A stretch of 25,872 nt of DNA. It comes from JBBIIC01 sp037446725. Its GTDB lineage: Bacteria > Actinomycetota > Coriobacteriia > Anaerosomatales > SLCP01. The notes below the pieces were generated by a model that searched no databases, had not been told where the DNA came from, and saw only the letters and a list, made by a program, of their open reading frames with translations. How positions within the stretch are numbered: the stretch's first letter is position 1; every line of letters begins with the position of its first letter. Positions 24,039-25,872 of the stretch are shown here, one piece after another. Position numbers and translations under genes: made by a program. Location: assembly GCA_037446725.1 (NCBI GenBank), contig JBBIIC010000026.1, forward strand, positions 1-25,872, given 5' to 3'.

Positions 24039-25511
24039 CTACCCCGCCTCGCGCGAGCGGGCCAGCACGATCAGCCGCATGCGCAGTGCGTGCACGCTCC
24101 GCTCGAGTCCGACCGGGTAGGAGTGCGGGTTGAGGAACCGGCGGACCGAGGGGTCGAGCGAGGCGAGCTGGGCGGCGGCGCGGTCACGCACCGCGCCGAG
24201 CGGCGGGGGTGAGTAGACACGCGTCCCGCTGCGAACCACCGGCACGAGCAGCTCCTCGAAGCGCTTACCGGCGGTGAAGCGCTTGCGCCGGGTCGGATCG
24301 GCGGGGTCGATCATCTGCGGCTCGTCACCCGGCTCGTGGTTGACGTCATAGACCATGTCGCCGGCCGGCCTTCCCACGTCGTCGAAGTAGCGCCGCACGC
24401 CGAGCACGCCGGGAGTTGTCACTTTCGCGGTCTGCTCGGAGACCTTGATCCGCGGCTCCCACTCCCCTCCCGGCTGCCGGACGGCCGAGAGCTTGTAGAC
24501 GCCGCCAAGTGCGGGCTGATCGTACGCGGTGACGAGCTTGGTGCCCACACCCCAGAGATCGATCGCCGCATCCTGGTCTTTCAGGCTCGCGATGAGGTGC
24601 TCGTCGAGCTCGTTCGAGGCGACGATCCGGGCCGTGGCGAGTCCCGCCTCGTCGAGGATTGCACGAGCCTCGCGTGAAAGCCACGCCAGATCGCCCGAGT
24701 CGATACGCACGCCGATCATCTCGAAGCCCTGCTCCCGCAGGCGCTTGCCCTCCTCGGCGGCTCGCCGCACACCCGCGAGCGTGTCGTAGGTGTCGACGAG
24801 GAACGTCGCGTTGTTCGGGAGCGCGTCGGCGTACGCGCGAAAGGCCTCGGCCTCGCTCGGGAAGAGCATCACCCAGCTGTGCGCGTGCGTGCCCGAGACC
24901 GGGATGCCGAAGGTCTTGCCGGCGAGCACGTTGGACGTGCCGCTGCAGCCGCCGACGAACGCCGCGCGCGCAGCCGAGAGCCCTCCATCGGGCCCTTGCG
25001 CGCGGCGCAGGCCGAACTCGACGACGGGGTCGCCGTCGGCCGCCTGGCACACGCGGGCCGCCTTGGTGGCCACGAGCGTCTGGAAGTTGATGATGTTCAG
25101 GAGCGCTGTCTCCACGAGCTGGCAGGTGACGATCGGAGCACATACCCGCACGAGCGGCTCGTGCGGGAAGGCCACCGTACCTTCGGGCACCGCGTCCACA
25201 TCGCCGTCGAACCGGAACCCGGCGAGGTGATCCAGGAACTCCCCGGAGAACAGCGGGTCACCGTCGTTGCCGGTCAGCGCAGACAGGTACGTCAGGTCGG
25301 CGGCCGAAAACGAAAGCGCCTCGAGGTAGTCGAGTGCCTGGGCGAGCCCGCAGGCCAGCGCGTAGCCTCCCCCGAACGGGTTCTCGCGGAACGACAGGTG
25401 AAAGCACGCCTCGGTTGCCGACACGCCCGCCGCGAGATAACCCTGGGCCATCGTGAGCTGGTACAGGTCGGTGAACAGTCCCGGCGAGCGGGCCCATGCG
25501 TGGATGCTCAA
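24039..25511 (-). CDS. pncB: Nicotinate phosphoribosyltransferase
   Basis: Makes nicotinate mononucleotide from nicotinate and PRPP, normally with ATP hydrolysis. The 490-residue product begins SIHAWARSPGLFTDLYQLTM, the typical NAPRTase entry (LxTDLYQLTM). The catalytic, ATP-phosphorylated histidine is expected at H211 in SGTHAHSWV. FSFRENPFGGGYAL-like and IRIDSGDLAWLS segments (VRIDSGDLAWLS here) and VGTKLVTAYDQPALGGVYKL are also conserved. The start is TTG at 25511, 8 nt after GGAGG; the frame extends upstream without similarity. First gene of pncB-pncA. Confidence 0.95.
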   Translation of the reverse strand: MSIHAWARSPGLFTDLYQLTMAQGYLAAGVSATEACFHLSFRENPFGGGYALACGLAQALDYLEALSFSAADLTYLSALTGNDGDPLFSGEFLDHLAGFRFDGDVDAVPEGTVAFPHEPLVRVCAPIVTCQLVETALLNIINFQTLVATKAARVCQAADGDPVVEFGLRRAQGPDGGLSAARAAFVGGCSGTSNVLAGKTFGIPVSGTHAHSWVMLFPSEAEAFRAYADALPNNATFLVDTYDTLAGVRRAAEEGKRLREQGFEMIGVRIDSGDLAWLSREARAILDEAGLATARIVASNELDEHLIASLKDQDAAIDLWGVGTKLVTAYDQPALGGVYKLSAVRQPGGEWEPRIKVSEQTAKVTTPGVLGVRRYFDDVGRPAGDMVYDVNHEPGDEPQMIDPADPTRRKRFTAGKRFEELLVPVVRSGTRVYSPPPLGAVRDRAAAQLASLDPSVRRFLNPHSYPVGLERSVHALRMRLIVLARSREAG

Positions 25512-25637
25512 CTTCGCTTCCTCCCGTCGGGGGCGAGCGGGGTTCCGACCGTCTCTCTGACCGTACCCCATCCGGCCCGTGTGCGACCACTCACCGAAAG
25601 CAACAGCCCTTCCACGACAGGCTCCTGCCGGCAGGGG

Positions 25638-25643
25638 TATAAC
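25638..25643 (+). promoter_or_regulatory. Candidate -10 box for the right-edge ORF
   Basis: TATAAC at 25638-25643 is AT-rich against its surroundings and 36 nt before the ATG at 25680. The -35 region is only weakly matched. Confidence 0.35.
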
Positions 25644-25679
25644 GGTCTCGACACGCTCGCAGTCTCAACGGGGGCAGAG

Positions 25680-25868
25680 ATGGACGAAGCACACGCTGTC
25701 AGCAGCGGGACGACGGATCCGCGGGGGCCGGAGGTCGCCCGACCGCGCGAATGCGACGACTGCGCCTCCCGCGCCGCGGACCTCTCGGCAGACATGTACG
25801 CTCGTGAAGAGCGCACCCGGCGCCGCGAGTCACTCGAAGAGCTCCTCAGCAGAGACCGGAACGCCTGA
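25680..25868 (+). CDS. Small charged hypothetical protein
   Basis: 62-residue ORF, MDEAHAVSSG... to LLSRDRNA. It is rich in Arg, Glu and Asp, with one CDDC pair and a probable helical, possibly coiled-coil, C-terminal half (YAREERTRRRESLEELLSRDR). A candidate -10 lies upstream and GGGGGCAGAG just before the ATG. No family is recognised. It is divergent from pncB. It could be real or chance; no homology evidence is available here. Confidence 0.5.
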   Translation: MDEAHAVSSGTTDPRGPEVARPRECDDCASRAADLSADMYAREERTRRRESLEELLSRDRNA

Positions 25869-25872
25869 GCGC

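Overview
The window is a GC-rich bacterial chromosome segment, densely packed with short operons and with many GTG/TTG starts. Gene content (acuC-type deacetylase, a T-box-controlled ilvDBNC operon, LeuCD of the homoaconitase type, NYN/LOTUS protein, pncB-pncA) suggests a high-GC actinobacterium, possibly a deep or anaerobic lineage such as a Coriobacteriia relative. The lineage is an inference from composition and gene families; no rRNA or tRNA gene was seen.

Left part (1-12,000) is branched-chain or 2-oxoacid biosynthesis, all on the minus strand. An ilvD-ilvB-ilvN-ilvC operon runs off the left edge. Its genes overlap or abut, and a long leader holds a convincing T-box riboswitch with a Rho-independent terminator. 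Further right lie leuC, leuD and a HEAT-repeat gene, then an isocitrate/isopropylmalate dehydrogenase-family gene, then a membrane-anchored beta-propeller protein. Two plus-strand toxin-antitoxin modules break up this block: RHH/PIN back-to-back with the ilv leader, and AbrB/Doc between leuCD-HEAT and the dehydrogenase.

Middle part (12,000-18,700): acuC on the plus strand, tail-to-tail with a tight minus-strand operon (NYN-LOTUS protein, RlmKL 23S rRNA methyltransferase, YgjP-like metallopeptidase, YihY membrane protein). A glutaredoxin-like gene diverges from that operon behind a structured leader.

Right part (18,400-25,872): a minus-strand operon of degV, a flavodoxin-like iron-sulfur-flavoprotein relative, a beta-hydroxyacid dehydrogenase and a small membrane protein. 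Divergent from it are a COG2403-type GTPase (cyclic 2,3-diphosphoglycerate synthetase family) and an unrecognised 190-residue protein. The window ends with pncB-pncA (NAD salvage from nicotinamide) and a small charged ORF.

No CRISPR array, transposase, integrase or phage gene was found. The most interesting points are the T-box specifier register, the two toxin-antitoxin modules sitting at amino-acid biosynthesis promoters, the unclear substrate of the leuCD/dehydrogenase set, a near-perfect 26-bp palindrome, and an orphan conserved-looking protein.
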